DNA of 33,477 nucleotides from Eubacteriales Family XIII. Incertae Sedis bacterium (GTDB lineage Bacteria > Bacillota > Clostridia > Peptostreptococcales > Anaerovoracaceae). The stretch is from positions 1 through 33,477 of the forward strand of contig JAITMX010000012.1 of assembly GCA_031290775.1 (NCBI GenBank), in the 5' to 3' direction. A program made the position numbers and the translations under genes. This document shows positions 1 to 7,059 of the stretch, in pieces. The first letter of the stretch is position 1. Every line of letters begins with the position of its first letter. A model generated the notes under the pieces. It was not told where the DNA came from. It did not search any database and saw only the letters and a program-made list of their open reading frames with translations.

Positions 1-117
1 CGTCGCCTTGGAGACATTGCATCTCTCGGCCAGCTGCGTCACGTTGCTGCCGAGTTCCTTCTGCGAAGCCAGACAGGCCAGTATGCTTACTTTGGTTTCA
101 ATCTTTATTTCCGGCAT
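1..117 (-). CDS. HTH transcriptional regulator, N-terminus only (runs off left edge)
   Basis: The 39 codons visible begin ATG at 117 and continue past base 1. They are preceded by GGAGGA nine bases upstream. The peptide (MPEIKIETKVSILACLAS, then NVTQLAERCNVSKAT) has the spacing of a winged-helix DNA-binding domain: a first helix, then a helix-turn-helix whose recognition helix starts at NVSKAT, as in MarR/ROK-type regulators. The family cannot be fixed from so short a piece. It is transcribed away from the rest of the window. A good promoter lies about 210 bases upstream, leaving a long leader that holds an inverted repeat and a possible small ORF. Missing from the ORF track because it is partial. 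Confidence 0.7.
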   Translation of the reverse strand, partial: MPEIKIETKVSILACLASQKELGSNVTQLAERCNVSKAT

Positions 118-205
118 CAAGCTGTGTCCTCCACGCGTATTGAACCGAGCCGATATTCTTGCGCGAAATCCGCCGACCATTGCCGCAATCAACGCGGATT
201 CGCAT
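98..205 (-). CDS. Possible 35-codon leader ORF overlapping the regulator start
   Basis: An ATG at 205 has AGGAG eight bases upstream. It opens a 35-residue reading frame (MRIRVDCGNGRRISRKN and on) ending in TGA at 98-100. The frame differs from that of the regulator and overlaps its start by 20 bases, the arrangement of a translationally coupled upstream ORF. The peptide is basic and matches nothing I recognise. It could be chance; only the ribosome site and the overlap support it. Confidence 0.3.
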   Translation of the reverse strand: MRIRVDCGNGRRISRKNIGSVQYAWRTQLDAGNKD

Positions 206-240
206 TGGAGTGGCTCCTGAGGTCTTTTCGCTCCTCGTCA

Positions 241-306
241 GCATGGGCTAACGCGACCGTCAACCTTTTTCCGCGCCGCGCGGTTCCGCGCCATCGTTAG
301 CCATGC
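241..306 (-). repeat. 12-bp inverted repeat in the regulator leader
   Basis: GCATGGGCTAACG (241-253) and CGTTAGCCATGC (295-306) are inverse copies with one bulged base, separated by 41 bases. The repeat lies inside the predicted 5' leader of the HTH gene, between promoter and ribosome site. It could fold as an RNA hairpin or act as a pair of operator half-sites. No T-run follows on either strand, so a terminator is unlikely. Confidence 0.5.
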
Positions 307-327
307 CTTACATCAAGTGTCATCCAT

Positions 328-356
328 AGGATAAACGTCTCGGAACCGCCTGTCAA
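328..356 (-). promoter_or_regulatory. Sigma70-type promoter for the HTH regulator
   Basis: On the minus strand a perfect TTGACA (351-356) is followed by exactly 17 bases and TATCCT (328-333). The predicted transcript starts near 321 and reads through a leader of about 200 bases to the ATG at 117. It is the best -35 box I saw in the window. Confidence 0.6.
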
Positions 357-409
357 CCTGTTTGCGCATGTTTTTTGTTTTTGTTTCACGTTTGTTTCAT
401 GTGTTAGTT

Positions 410-792
410 ACAGTTCACGCCCTAACCGTCAGCCGTAGAGTGCCACGGTAGACGACCACGCGCTAAAGCGCTGTCGTCCTCGAATGGGACGTTCCAACGG
501 TCGCAAGCGACCGGGATACGTCCGCAACGCGGCAAAGCCGCTGCACTCTTGGCAGACGTCCTTCCACGGTAGAGCGCCACGGGCTGAAGCCCTGCGCTCC
601 TCGATGTGCGAGGTACGACGGAGCTAAAGCTCCTGTACCTCTGCCATCGATTTGCTTGCGCAAATCGGGATGCCTTTTTTCCACACGCTTCAGCGTGTAA
701 TGGAAAAACGGACAGCGAAGCGAACGCAGTGAGCGTAGGAGTGAGGCGCAGCCGAACGTTGCCTTGCGGCTGACGGTTAGGGTCTGAACTGT
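410..792. mobile_element. 383-bp non-coding element with terminal inverted repeats, packed with hairpins (repeat locus A)
   Basis: The ends are 26-bp inverted copies with 24 matches: ACAGTTCACGCCCTAACC... at 410-435 and ...GGTTAGGGTCTGAACTGT at 767-792. Inside are hairpins with a constant layout: lower stem, NAC, upper stem, short loop, upper stem, T, lower stem. Examples are GACGAC/GTCGTC (451-478), GAGCGC/GCGCTC (572-599) and GAGGTAC/GTACCTC (610-641). A GAGTGC/GCACTC pair (438-443 with 543-548) has 82 extra bases between its halves. The simple palindromes GATTTGC/GCAAATC (about 649-666) and ACACGCT/AGCGTGT follow. The track ORF 463-804 lies in these palindromes and is not a gene. I see no transposase and no clear target duplication. 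MITE- or REP-like; mobility is inferred. Confidence 0.65.
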
Positions 793-890
793 TGCCGCCG
801 GCAACTAAATATCACAAAACCTGCCTAAATCAAAGCCGTGTTTCAATGCCGGCACGCAGTATGGCATAGCAGCAGCGCTTTTTTATACTT

Positions 891-1625
891 TCATTCTTCC
901 TGAAACTGCTCCAAATCGCGAATCATCTGCCGGGCGACCTCGGACGGCTCCCCGGTCTTGCTCCACCCAAGCACGCCCGCCGTGATTTCTATGCGTTTTA
1001 TCGCGTTCATCGCGGCAACTTTCAGATCCGCGTCAACCCGCCCCGTGATTTTTATCTGGGCGAACGCGGTGGCATAAGTCACCATGTCGCTTTGTGTCAT
1101 ATTCATTTCGTCGGACTTCGCCAACTGTTCCACCGCTTCACGGGACAAATCCGCTATTGGGATATATGTCATGCCCCAATAAGTTTCCACCAATTTCTTG
1201 GGGAACGCCGCGAAATCGAATGTCTTGCTTTTGCGGATGTCCTCCCCGATCTGGGCCAGCGTGTCAGACCCCTCGTCGCTTCCAAACGGCGCTTCCTCGT
1301 CGCCGCAGTCATAATACAGTTCGTCCATGAAATGCGTCCTGAATTTTGGGTGTGAGGTCAGCGGATGCAAGCCTATTTCTTCATCGTCGAGGTAAAGCCG
1401 TTTGTCGGGGTCAAATTCCCCAAAAACCCGGTACCCCTTTTTCAATTTGGAGTTGGTCAGCCTTCTTGCTTCTTTCTCGCAGGCTTCCTCGCTGTCGAAT
1501 TCTTTGATTTGATATTTGCCGATAGTCCCGGTCTTGCCATAGTTGACGGCCAACGCGGTTCCGGAAAACTCAATCCGCCAAAACTTGTCGCTCTTTTCAT
1601 CCTGATAACGATACGCTTCCATCAT
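891..1625 (-). CDS. WGR-domain protein
   Basis: About 245 residues. I start it at the ATG at 1625 (or the adjacent one at 1622), because GGGGAG lies just upstream and the extra 17 residues of the track ORF look non-coding. Residues about 1-75 form a WGR domain: an aromatic W near 'KFWRIEF', the 'VNYGKTGTIGK' hairpin and the 'SEEACEKEARRLTNSKLKKGYR' helix. WGR domains occur in MolR-like proteins and PARPs and often bind nucleic acid. The remaining 170 residues are acidic, then helical, and I do not recognise them; no catalytic domain is visible. It follows the phosphofructokinase gene by 73 bases on the same strand and may be cotranscribed. Function unknown. Confidence 0.8.
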   Translation of the reverse strand: MMEAYRYQDEKSDKFWRIEFSGTALAVNYGKTGTIGKYQIKEFDSEEACEKEARRLTNSKLKKGYRVFGEFDPDKRLYLDDEEIGLHPLTSHPKFRTHFMDELYYDCGDEEAPFGSDEGSDTLAQIGEDIRKSKTFDFAAFPKKLVETYWGMTYIPIADLSREAVEQLAKSDEMNMTQSDMVTYATAFAQIKITGRVDADLKVAAMNAIKRIEITAGVLGWSKTGEPSEVARQMIRDLEQFQEE

Positions 1626-1698
1626 ATTCTCCCCGCGCCTCCCGCGTCTTTCCGCTCTTTGCCGGACATGGCCCAATGGCTACAATATTTTTGCGGCA

Positions 1699-3009
1699 TC
1701 AACCTCGCCGGCCTCTGAAATTGGCCGGTACATAGTCCGGCAGTTTCTTCGCAAGCCGCGTCAGGTCGAGCCGCGCGTGATCCGGCAGGCCGCCCGGGCC
1801 GGTGATCGGAACTGTCCGCAAGCCGTCACCGATGAGCGGCATTGCATAGTCTACATAATCATCCGTGACATCGATCCCGCTTTCCGCAATCCAAGCCTTT
1901 GGAAGCTGGCGCGCCGAATTTGCGATCGTTTTCATAAGCGCCTTGTCATAATGAATCCTGTAATGGGGCGCGGTGTAGTCACGCAAGATCGTCGCCATCC
2001 AGCCCGTGCCGTCACGCAGCGCGATCTTCACGGCATGGCGCCCTACTTCGTACGCCTCGCGTTCGTCGACTTCCGAGCGGCAGCTCGATGTGCCGCGCTG
2101 CATGACCCCGGGGATCTGCCCCGTCGCGTTTCCGCGCACAGGCAGACCGCGGCGGTTCAAATAGCTGACCACGGACTGCATTGCCGTGTCATCGCCCGCG
2201 CCGTACTCAATATGGCCAAAACCATCGCGCGCGCCGAGCGGGGCGCCCGCGTCAAAACCCTCGCTCACGATAACAATCGCGCGCCCACAGTCTTTCAGGC
2301 TACGGCAGACATTCGCGTAAAGCGTTTCGATATTTTGCCCGGTTTCCGCAAAATACATCTGCAGCGGCATCCTTCTTTCCGGATCCGCAAGCCGCGCTGC
2401 GGCCGCGATAAAACCGGCTTTGCGCCCCATCGCCTGATAGACGGAAACAGGTTCGCTCACATACATGCCGCGATTTTCCGCCTCTGCGTCCCGCATGAGC
2501 ATCGCCCAATAACGCGCGGCGCTGCCAAACCCCGGCGTGTGGTCGATGAGCGTCCGTTCCTCATCGCCGAGATCGTTGTCGATCGTCTTGGGTACGCCGG
2601 CACAAACGAGGCAAACTCCTTTTTTGCGCGCAAGCTCACTGACCTTGAAAGCCGTGTCCATCGAATCGTTGCCGCCGATATAAAAGAAATACCCGACATC
2701 ATGCGCCGCCAGCACATCCAAAATACGCGTATAATCCTCCTGTGCCCGCTTGCCTTTGCCGAGTTTGTAACGGCAGGTCCCGATCGCGCCCGACGCCGGC
2801 GTATATCTGAGCTTGGCAAGCTCAGGCGGATCCTGCGTATCGAGCCGGACCAATTCCTCTTTCAGCACACCCTCGACGCCGTGCAACGCGCCATAGACTT
2901 CGCCGATTTCGTCAAAATCCAGGCAGGCGCGGACTACGCCAAGCAGCGAGGCGTTGATTACGGGCGACGGCCCTCCGCCCAACGACACCAATGCATTTTT
3001 TTTGCTCAT
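1699..3009 (-). CDS. 6-phosphofructokinase, PPi-dependent type
   Basis: 436 residues, PfkA superfamily. It phosphorylates fructose 6-phosphate (or a related ketose phosphate) to the bisphosphate in the cytosol. Visible motifs are GGGPSPVIN (10-18), YIGGNDSMD (110-118), PKTIDNDL (140-147) and MGRKAGF near 200. The residues matching E. coli Gly104 and Gly124 are Asp (GGNDS) and Lys (PKTIDND), the known signature of pyrophosphate-using enzymes. PPi use is therefore likely and reversible catalysis is expected. It is longer than bacterial ATP enzymes (about 320) and in the PPi-enzyme range. A GGAG lies 12 bases before the ATG. Divergent from the gatD-like operon with 37 bases between the start codons, which suggests linked control. 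Confidence 0.9.
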   Translation of the reverse strand: MSKKNALVSLGGGPSPVINASLLGVVRACLDFDEIGEVYGALHGVEGVLKEELVRLDTQDPPELAKLRYTPASGAIGTCRYKLGKGKRAQEDYTRILDVLAAHDVGYFFYIGGNDSMDTAFKVSELARKKGVCLVCAGVPKTIDNDLGDEERTLIDHTPGFGSAARYWAMLMRDAEAENRGMYVSEPVSVYQAMGRKAGFIAAAARLADPERRMPLQMYFAETGQNIETLYANVCRSLKDCGRAIVIVSEGFDAGAPLGARDGFGHIEYGAGDDTAMQSVVSYLNRRGLPVRGNATGQIPGVMQRGTSSCRSEVDEREAYEVGRHAVKIALRDGTGWMATILRDYTAPHYRIHYDKALMKTIANSARQLPKAWIAESGIDVTDDYVDYAMPLIGDGLRTVPITGPGGLPDHARLDLTRLAKKLPDYVPANFRGRRG

Positions 3010-3039
3010 TTCACTCTCACGCTCCTATTAGAGTATAAT
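3010..3039 (+). promoter_or_regulatory. Promoter giving a leaderless gatD-like mRNA
   Basis: A perfect TATAAT (3034-3039) is preceded by 18 bases and TTCACT (3010-3015, 4/6 to TTGACA). The ATG of the dehydrogenase begins at 3047, seven bases after the -10 box, where transcription would start. No ribosome site lies between, which points to a leaderless transcript. The same 37-bp gap must also hold the control region of the divergent phosphofructokinase gene. Confidence 0.55.
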
Positions 3040-3046
3040 AACAAAT

Positions 3047-4150
3047 ATGAAAGCATTAAATCTACATGGTATCGGCGATTTGCGCTATGAAAACGCCCCA
3101 ATGCCCGAGCCGGGGGCGGATGAAGTGCTGCTCAAAGTGCTCGCGGCGGGCATCTGCGGTTCGGACATCCCCCGCGTATTCACAAAAGGCGCCTATCATT
3201 TTCCGACAATCATAGGGCATGAATTTGCCGGCGAGATTGCGGCCGTCGGCGCGGGCGGGGACAAAGGCTTGATTGGCAAGCGCGCGGCCGTCTTTCCGCT
3301 GCTGCCCTGCTTTGCCTGCGACGCCTGCCAAGAGGAAAACTACGCGTCCTGCGCGGGCTACGGCTATTACGGCTCGCGGCGCGACGGCGCGTTTGCCGAA
3401 TACATCGCCGTCAAGAAATGGAACCTCATCCCCGTCCCCGAAAGCGTGCCGTCCCTATGGGCCGCAATGGCGGAGCCGTGCGCGGTGGCAATACACGCGC
3501 TCGGAAAAGCGGGCATCGGCAAGGGCGGCACCATCTGCATTTTCGGCGCCGGCGCCATCGGGCTCATCATCGCGCAGCTCGCGCGCGGCATGGGCGCAAA
3601 AAACGTTGTCCTGCTCGATGTCGATCCGGAAAAACTCGCGTTTGCGCGCGGGCAAGGTTTTGAACACGCGTTGGACAGCAGCGGCGATGCGTGCCCGGAG
3701 GCGATCCGGAGGCTCACAGGCGGCAAAGGCGCGGATGCCTGCGTCGACGCGGCCGGCGCCCCGGCGGCGGTCGCGGGCTGCCTGAAAGCCGCCGGCGCGT
3801 CCTCTACCGTCGTGCTCATGGGCAACCCCGCCGGCGATATGATGCTGAAACAGCAAGACTACTGGGAGATCCTGCGCAAACAGCTCACACTGAAAGGCAC
3901 TTGGAATTCCGACTTTGGCACACGGAAAAACGATTGGAAAACGGCGCTGCGCTGCATGGAAAACGGTATGCTCGACCTTTCCGCGCTCATCACGCACACA
4001 TTCCCCCTGAAAGACGCGGCAGCGGCCTTTGAGCTTGCGCGTGACCGTAATGAGTTTTATGTAAAGATTTTATTCCTGCCCAACGGACAAGCCGGGAATG
4101 GCAATATAAATGCAAATAAAAGCGAAATCGAAAGGAATGAAACGCGATGA
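3047..4150 (+). CDS. GatD-like zinc polyol-phosphate dehydrogenase (galactitol-1-phosphate 5-dehydrogenase family)
   Basis: 367 residues of the medium-chain dehydrogenase family. Catalytic zinc ligands appear as C37 (GICGSD), H58-E59 (GHEF) and E143. The structural zinc site is C88, C91, C94, C102; the NAD site is GAGAIG (167-172). 'IPRVFTKGAYHFP', 'PLLPCFACDAC' and 'YGSRRDGAFAEYI' closely follow E. coli GatD, which oxidises galactitol 1-phosphate to tagatose 6-phosphate. The true polyol phosphate is uncertain. It lacks a ribosome site and seems to be read from a leaderless message. It overlaps the next dehydrogenase by 4 bases (ATGA), so the three plus-strand genes form an operon. The last 20 residues are low-complexity and polar. 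Confidence 0.85.
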   Translation: MKALNLHGIGDLRYENAPMPEPGADEVLLKVLAAGICGSDIPRVFTKGAYHFPTIIGHEFAGEIAAVGAGGDKGLIGKRAAVFPLLPCFACDACQEENYASCAGYGYYGSRRDGAFAEYIAVKKWNLIPVPESVPSLWAAMAEPCAVAIHALGKAGIGKGGTICIFGAGAIGLIIAQLARGMGAKNVVLLDVDPEKLAFARGQGFEHALDSSGDACPEAIRRLTGGKGADACVDAAGAPAAVAGCLKAAGASSTVVLMGNPAGDMMLKQQDYWEILRKQLTLKGTWNSDFGTRKNDWKTALRCMENGMLDLSALITHTFPLKDAAAAFELARDRNEFYVKILFLPNGQAGNGNINANKSEIERNETR

Positions 4151-5199
4151 AGGCCGCCGTACTCGAAACGCTCGAACACCTCATTGTAAAAGAGGTCCCC
4201 GACCCGGTGATCGGGCCGGACGAGGCGCTCGTCAAGGTCTGGGCCTGCGCGGTCTGCGGCTCGGACATCCGGATCTTCCGCCACGGCAACAGCCGCGTAC
4301 GCCCGCCCGCCATCTTGGGCCACGAATCCTCGGGCGAGATTGTGGCCGTCGGCGACCGCGTCACAGGCTTTTCGGCCGGCGACCGCGTCGCGCTCGGGTC
4401 AGACGTCCCCTGCGGCGAATGCGCGGCCTGCAAGGCCGGTTTCGGCAACAATTGCCGCATCAACTACGCGATGGGCTATCAGTTTCAGGGGAGTTTCGCC
4501 GAATACGTCCCGCTGAACCGCATCATGCTCAATCATGGGCCCGTACACAAAATCCCGCCGGGCATGGGCTATGACGAGGCCGCGCTCGCGGAGCCGCTCG
4601 CTTGCGTACTGAACGCGGTCGAATTTGCAAACGTCAAACTCGGCGACACCGTTGTCGTCATGGGCGCGGGTCCGATCGGCTGTATGATCATCCCCGTTGC
4701 CCTCATGAGCGGCGCGACGAAAGTCATCGCGATCAACCGCTCGCCCGGACGCCTCGAATTTGCCAAACAGGCCGGCGCGGATGTGGCAATCTGCTCCTCC
4801 GAGGAAGACCCTGTCGCGCGCGTGCTCGAAGAGACGGATGGCTTCGGCGCCGATGTGGTCTTTACGGCAAACCCCACGCCGCAGTCCCACATCGACGCGC
4901 TGAAAATGGCCAAAAACCGCGGGCGCGTCAATCTTTTCGGCGGCTTGCCCGCAGGCACAAAGGTCGAGCTTGAAACCAACCTGATCCATTACAAAGAGCT
5001 GCTCGTATCGGGTGCGCACGGCTCTGTGCCGCGCCATCACAAACAGGCGCTCGACCTCATCGCTTCCGGGCGGCCCGATATCAGGCCCTTTATCTCGCAC
5101 CGTTTTTCGCTTGATGAGATCGGGCAGGCTTTTCGCACGGCGGAAAGCAAGGAGGGCCTGCGCGTGATTGTGAAGCCATGGGGCAAAGACGGTGACTGA
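4147..5199 (+). CDS. Zinc-dependent medium-chain alcohol/polyol dehydrogenase
   Basis: 350 residues, sorbitol/threonine-dehydrogenase-like. Catalytic zinc residues are C37 (VCGSD), H59-E60 (GHES) and E149. The structural zinc cysteines are 89, 92, 95 and 103, and the Rossmann motif is GAGPIG (173-178). Such enzymes oxidise a secondary alcohol of a polyol or polyol phosphate with NAD(P)+ in the cytosol; the substrate cannot be read from the sequence. It is paired with the GatD-like gene by a 4-base overlap and followed by an epimerase gene, so it probably serves the same sugar pathway. Confidence 0.85.
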   Translation: MKAAVLETLEHLIVKEVPDPVIGPDEALVKVWACAVCGSDIRIFRHGNSRVRPPAILGHESSGEIVAVGDRVTGFSAGDRVALGSDVPCGECAACKAGFGNNCRINYAMGYQFQGSFAEYVPLNRIMLNHGPVHKIPPGMGYDEAALAEPLACVLNAVEFANVKLGDTVVVMGAGPIGCMIIPVALMSGATKVIAINRSPGRLEFAKQAGADVAICSSEEDPVARVLEETDGFGADVVFTANPTPQSHIDALKMAKNRGRVNLFGGLPAGTKVELETNLIHYKELLVSGAHGSVPRHHKQALDLIASGRPDIRPFISHRFSLDEIGQAFRTAESKEGLRVIVKPWGKDGD

Positions 5200-5224
5200 A
5201 AGGAAAGAGGCGCGCGCGAAACAC

Positions 5225-5896
5225 ATGAAGAAGCATATCAAGCTCTCGCCCAGTATGATGTGCGCCGATATCGGCGCGTTGAAAGAAACGCTGGCGCTCT
5301 TTGAAAAACACGGCATCGACACCCTCCATATTGATGTCATGGACGGCGTTCTTGTGCCGAACCTCATGCTCGGCACGGACTTTTGCAAACGGCTGCGCAA
5401 TCTGACGGACATCCCGCTCGACATCCACTTGATGATTGCGGACCCGGAGCCCAAAATCGCGTGGTTTGACCCGCAGCCCGGCGAATACGTCTCTATCCAT
5501 GCCGAAAGCGCCAAACACCTGCACCGCGCGATTTTGGCCGTAAAGGCCACAGGCGCGACGCCGCTCGCGGCGCTCAATCCCGCCACGCCGCTTTCGTCCG
5601 TCAGCTATATAATGGAGGATGTGGCAGGCGTGCTGCTCATGCTTGTGAATCCGGGTTACGCCGGGCAGGCGCTCGTCCCCGACGCGCTGCGCAAAATCAA
5701 AGACCTGCGCGCCCTCGCGGACAGCAAGGGGCTTTCGGGTTTCGAGATTCAGGCGGACGGAAACGTCGGCTTTGCGAACGCGGCCGAAATCGTCAAGGCA
5801 GGCGCCGACTGCCTCGTCCTCGGCTCCTCAAGCGTCTTTTCAAAAGAGCGCCCTTTGGAAGAAGCCATCCTGAAAACCAAGGCCGCGCTCCCGTAG
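5225..5896 (+). CDS. Ribulose-phosphate 3-epimerase family; AlsE-like (D-allulose-6-phosphate 3-epimerase)
   Basis: About 223 residues. A GTG at 5192 would add 11 polar residues and overlap the previous gene; I prefer ATG 5225 because the fold normally starts a few residues before 'LSPSMMCAD', though the ribosome site there is poor. Counting from that ATG, the metal and catalytic residues are H35 and D37 (HIDVMDG), H68 (IHLMI) and the Asp of 'QADGN'. 'LSPSMMCAD', 'LNPATPLSSVSYI' and 'VNPGYAGQALVP' resemble E. coli AlsE more than housekeeping Rpe. It epimerises C3 of a ketose phosphate. Last gene of the plus-strand operon; it would turn an allulose- or ribulose-type phosphate into a glycolytic or pentose-phosphate intermediate. 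Rpe remains possible. Confidence 0.85.
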   Translation: MKKHIKLSPSMMCADIGALKETLALFEKHGIDTLHIDVMDGVLVPNLMLGTDFCKRLRNLTDIPLDIHLMIADPEPKIAWFDPQPGEYVSIHAESAKHLHRAILAVKATGATPLAALNPATPLSSVSYIMEDVAGVLLMLVNPGYAGQALVPDALRKIKDLRALADSKGLSGFEIQADGNVGFANAAEIVKAGADCLVLGSSSVFSKERPLEEAILKTKAALP

Positions 5897-5914
5897 GGAA
5901 ACGCTTCCCGGCGG

Positions 5915-6877
5915 CTACCGCTTCGCGAAGTTTGCGTACCCCAGACCATCCATCGTGGCCTCCATGATCCGCGCCGCCTCAAAAATATTGTCGTCAATAT
6001 ATGCCGTCGCTTCGGCGGCCTCGAAATCGCCCTTTTCGATGAGCGGCATTCGCTCCATCAGCCGCTTCGCCGCGTACTGCCCCGACGTGCGCACGATCCG
6101 CGTCCACATATTCACGCGCACGACGCCGTCCCCGGCAAGCCCGCGGATATCCTCGTCTTTCATGCTCGACACCCCGTGCAGCACAAGCATCTTGCGGCCA
6201 AGCGCCTCCGTCAGCGCGCGCGCCCTGCTTCCGAGGTAGACCGCCTCTGTCAAGGAGGACTGCTGCTCGGTGCCGAGGTCGGCAACGAGGAAATCCACCC
6301 CGGTCTTGCCGATAAAGTCCACAGCCTTTTCAACATAGTCGCCGGACCGCTTCCCCGGCGCGCCCTCGACGGCAAGGTTTTCGATGATGCCCTCGACCAG
6401 CACCTTGCTGCCAAAATCACGCACATAGTCCCGCGTCATTTCGAGGTTTTCCGCGTACGGATACCCCTGCGCATCAAACATCACGCTCGTGAGGATGTCC
6501 GTATTCTCTGTCAGCGCCCGGCGGTCGGCCTTTGGGTCGGCGTGGTCGAGATGCGCCATCACCGCGACGTTTTTGTACGGCGCGCACGGCCCCTCGCACA
6601 GCATTTTGCAATAATCGAATACCGCGCGCAAGCCGATCCGCTCGTCCCTGCTGTAGCTCACGCGCTTTGCCTGCGCCATATGGGAATAAAGGCTTGTCAT
6701 CGCGACAACGACGGGAATGTTTTCGATGCCGTGTTTTTCCGCAAAATTGCCCGCCGCGAGCAGGATCGCCTCCGTGTTCCAAAAGCTTCCCGTGCAAAAG
6801 AGCGCGACGCTCACGCCTTTTGCGCCCGCGTCGTCAAAAATCCGCTTCGCTTCGTTTCGGTCTGTGATATAAGGCAT
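5915..6877 (-). CDS. Class II aldolase-like protein with an altered zinc site
   Basis: About 320 residues from ATG 6877, which has AAGGAAAG upstream; the longer track ORF starts in the kinase relic and is not used. It follows the FbaA/GatY/KbaY fold: 'MAHLDHAD' (catalytic Asp111, zinc His112), 'SVMFDAQGYPYAENLEMT' (matching SVMIDGSH...ENI..T), 'VEGIIENLAVEG', 'VADLGTEQQ' and 'LVLHGVSSMKDEDI' (His234). The family's second zinc histidine sits in GTAHG; here the position reads GTEQQ, so that ligand is Gln. It may use a different metal geometry or reaction. Last gene of the ABC-led operon, converging with the AlsE-like gene 18 bases away. It likely cleaves or condenses a ketose phosphate, but the activity is uncertain. 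Confidence 0.75.
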   Translation of the reverse strand: MPYITDRNEAKRIFDDAGAKGVSVALFCTGSFWNTEAILLAAGNFAEKHGIENIPVVVAMTSLYSHMAQAKRVSYSRDERIGLRAVFDYCKMLCEGPCAPYKNVAVMAHLDHADPKADRRALTENTDILTSVMFDAQGYPYAENLEMTRDYVRDFGSKVLVEGIIENLAVEGAPGKRSGDYVEKAVDFIGKTGVDFLVADLGTEQQSSLTEAVYLGSRARALTEALGRKMLVLHGVSSMKDEDIRGLAGDGVVRVNMWTRIVRTSGQYAAKRLMERMPLIEKGDFEAAEATAYIDDNIFEAARIMEATMDGLGYANFAKR

Positions 6878-6899
6878 TTTCTTTCCTTTCCCCCTTGTA

Positions 6900-7047
6900 C
6901 ATATCCGGGATACCGCTCGCGAGCGTGAGCCCCGCAAATGTGGGCATACGATACCGCGCTGCCGGCCGCGTACGCAACCGTCGCTTTGCAGCCGGACGTC
7001 CCAACGCCCAGCCCGATATAGTATGTTCCCCGCAACTGTCCCGCCAT
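6900..7047 (-). pseudogene. Relic of an FGGY carbohydrate kinase (N-terminal stump)
   Basis: In the gap between the dehydrogenase and aldolase genes the minus strand encodes 'TYYIGLGVGTSGCKATV' and then 'ARERYPGYVQG'. This is the start of a xylulokinase-type FGGY kinase (YIGIDVGTSGxKA...), about 48 residues long, after which the frame runs into the ribosome site of the aldolase gene. The conserved Asp of DVGTSG is Gly. About 450 residues of a normal kinase are absent. I read this as an internal deletion that removed the operon's kinase. Confidence 0.6.
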
Positions 7048-7059
7048 TCCGCCGAAAAC

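Noticed and set aside
410-792. CRISPR array
   Set aside because: Repeats are palindromic modules of unequal sequence and spacing, without constant repeats or unique spacers.
463-804. 113-codon minus-strand ORF
   Set aside because: It lies wholly in the palindromic repeats of locus A and its peptide is only their translation.
801-890. Terminator or gene between locus A and the WGR gene
   Set aside because: Only the short palindrome GTTGCCGCCGGCAAC and T-rich sequence are visible; no hairpin followed by a T-run in the needed orientation.
5896-5909. Bidirectional terminator GGGAA/TTCCC between convergent genes
   Set aside because: The stem is only five pairs and no T-run follows on either strand.
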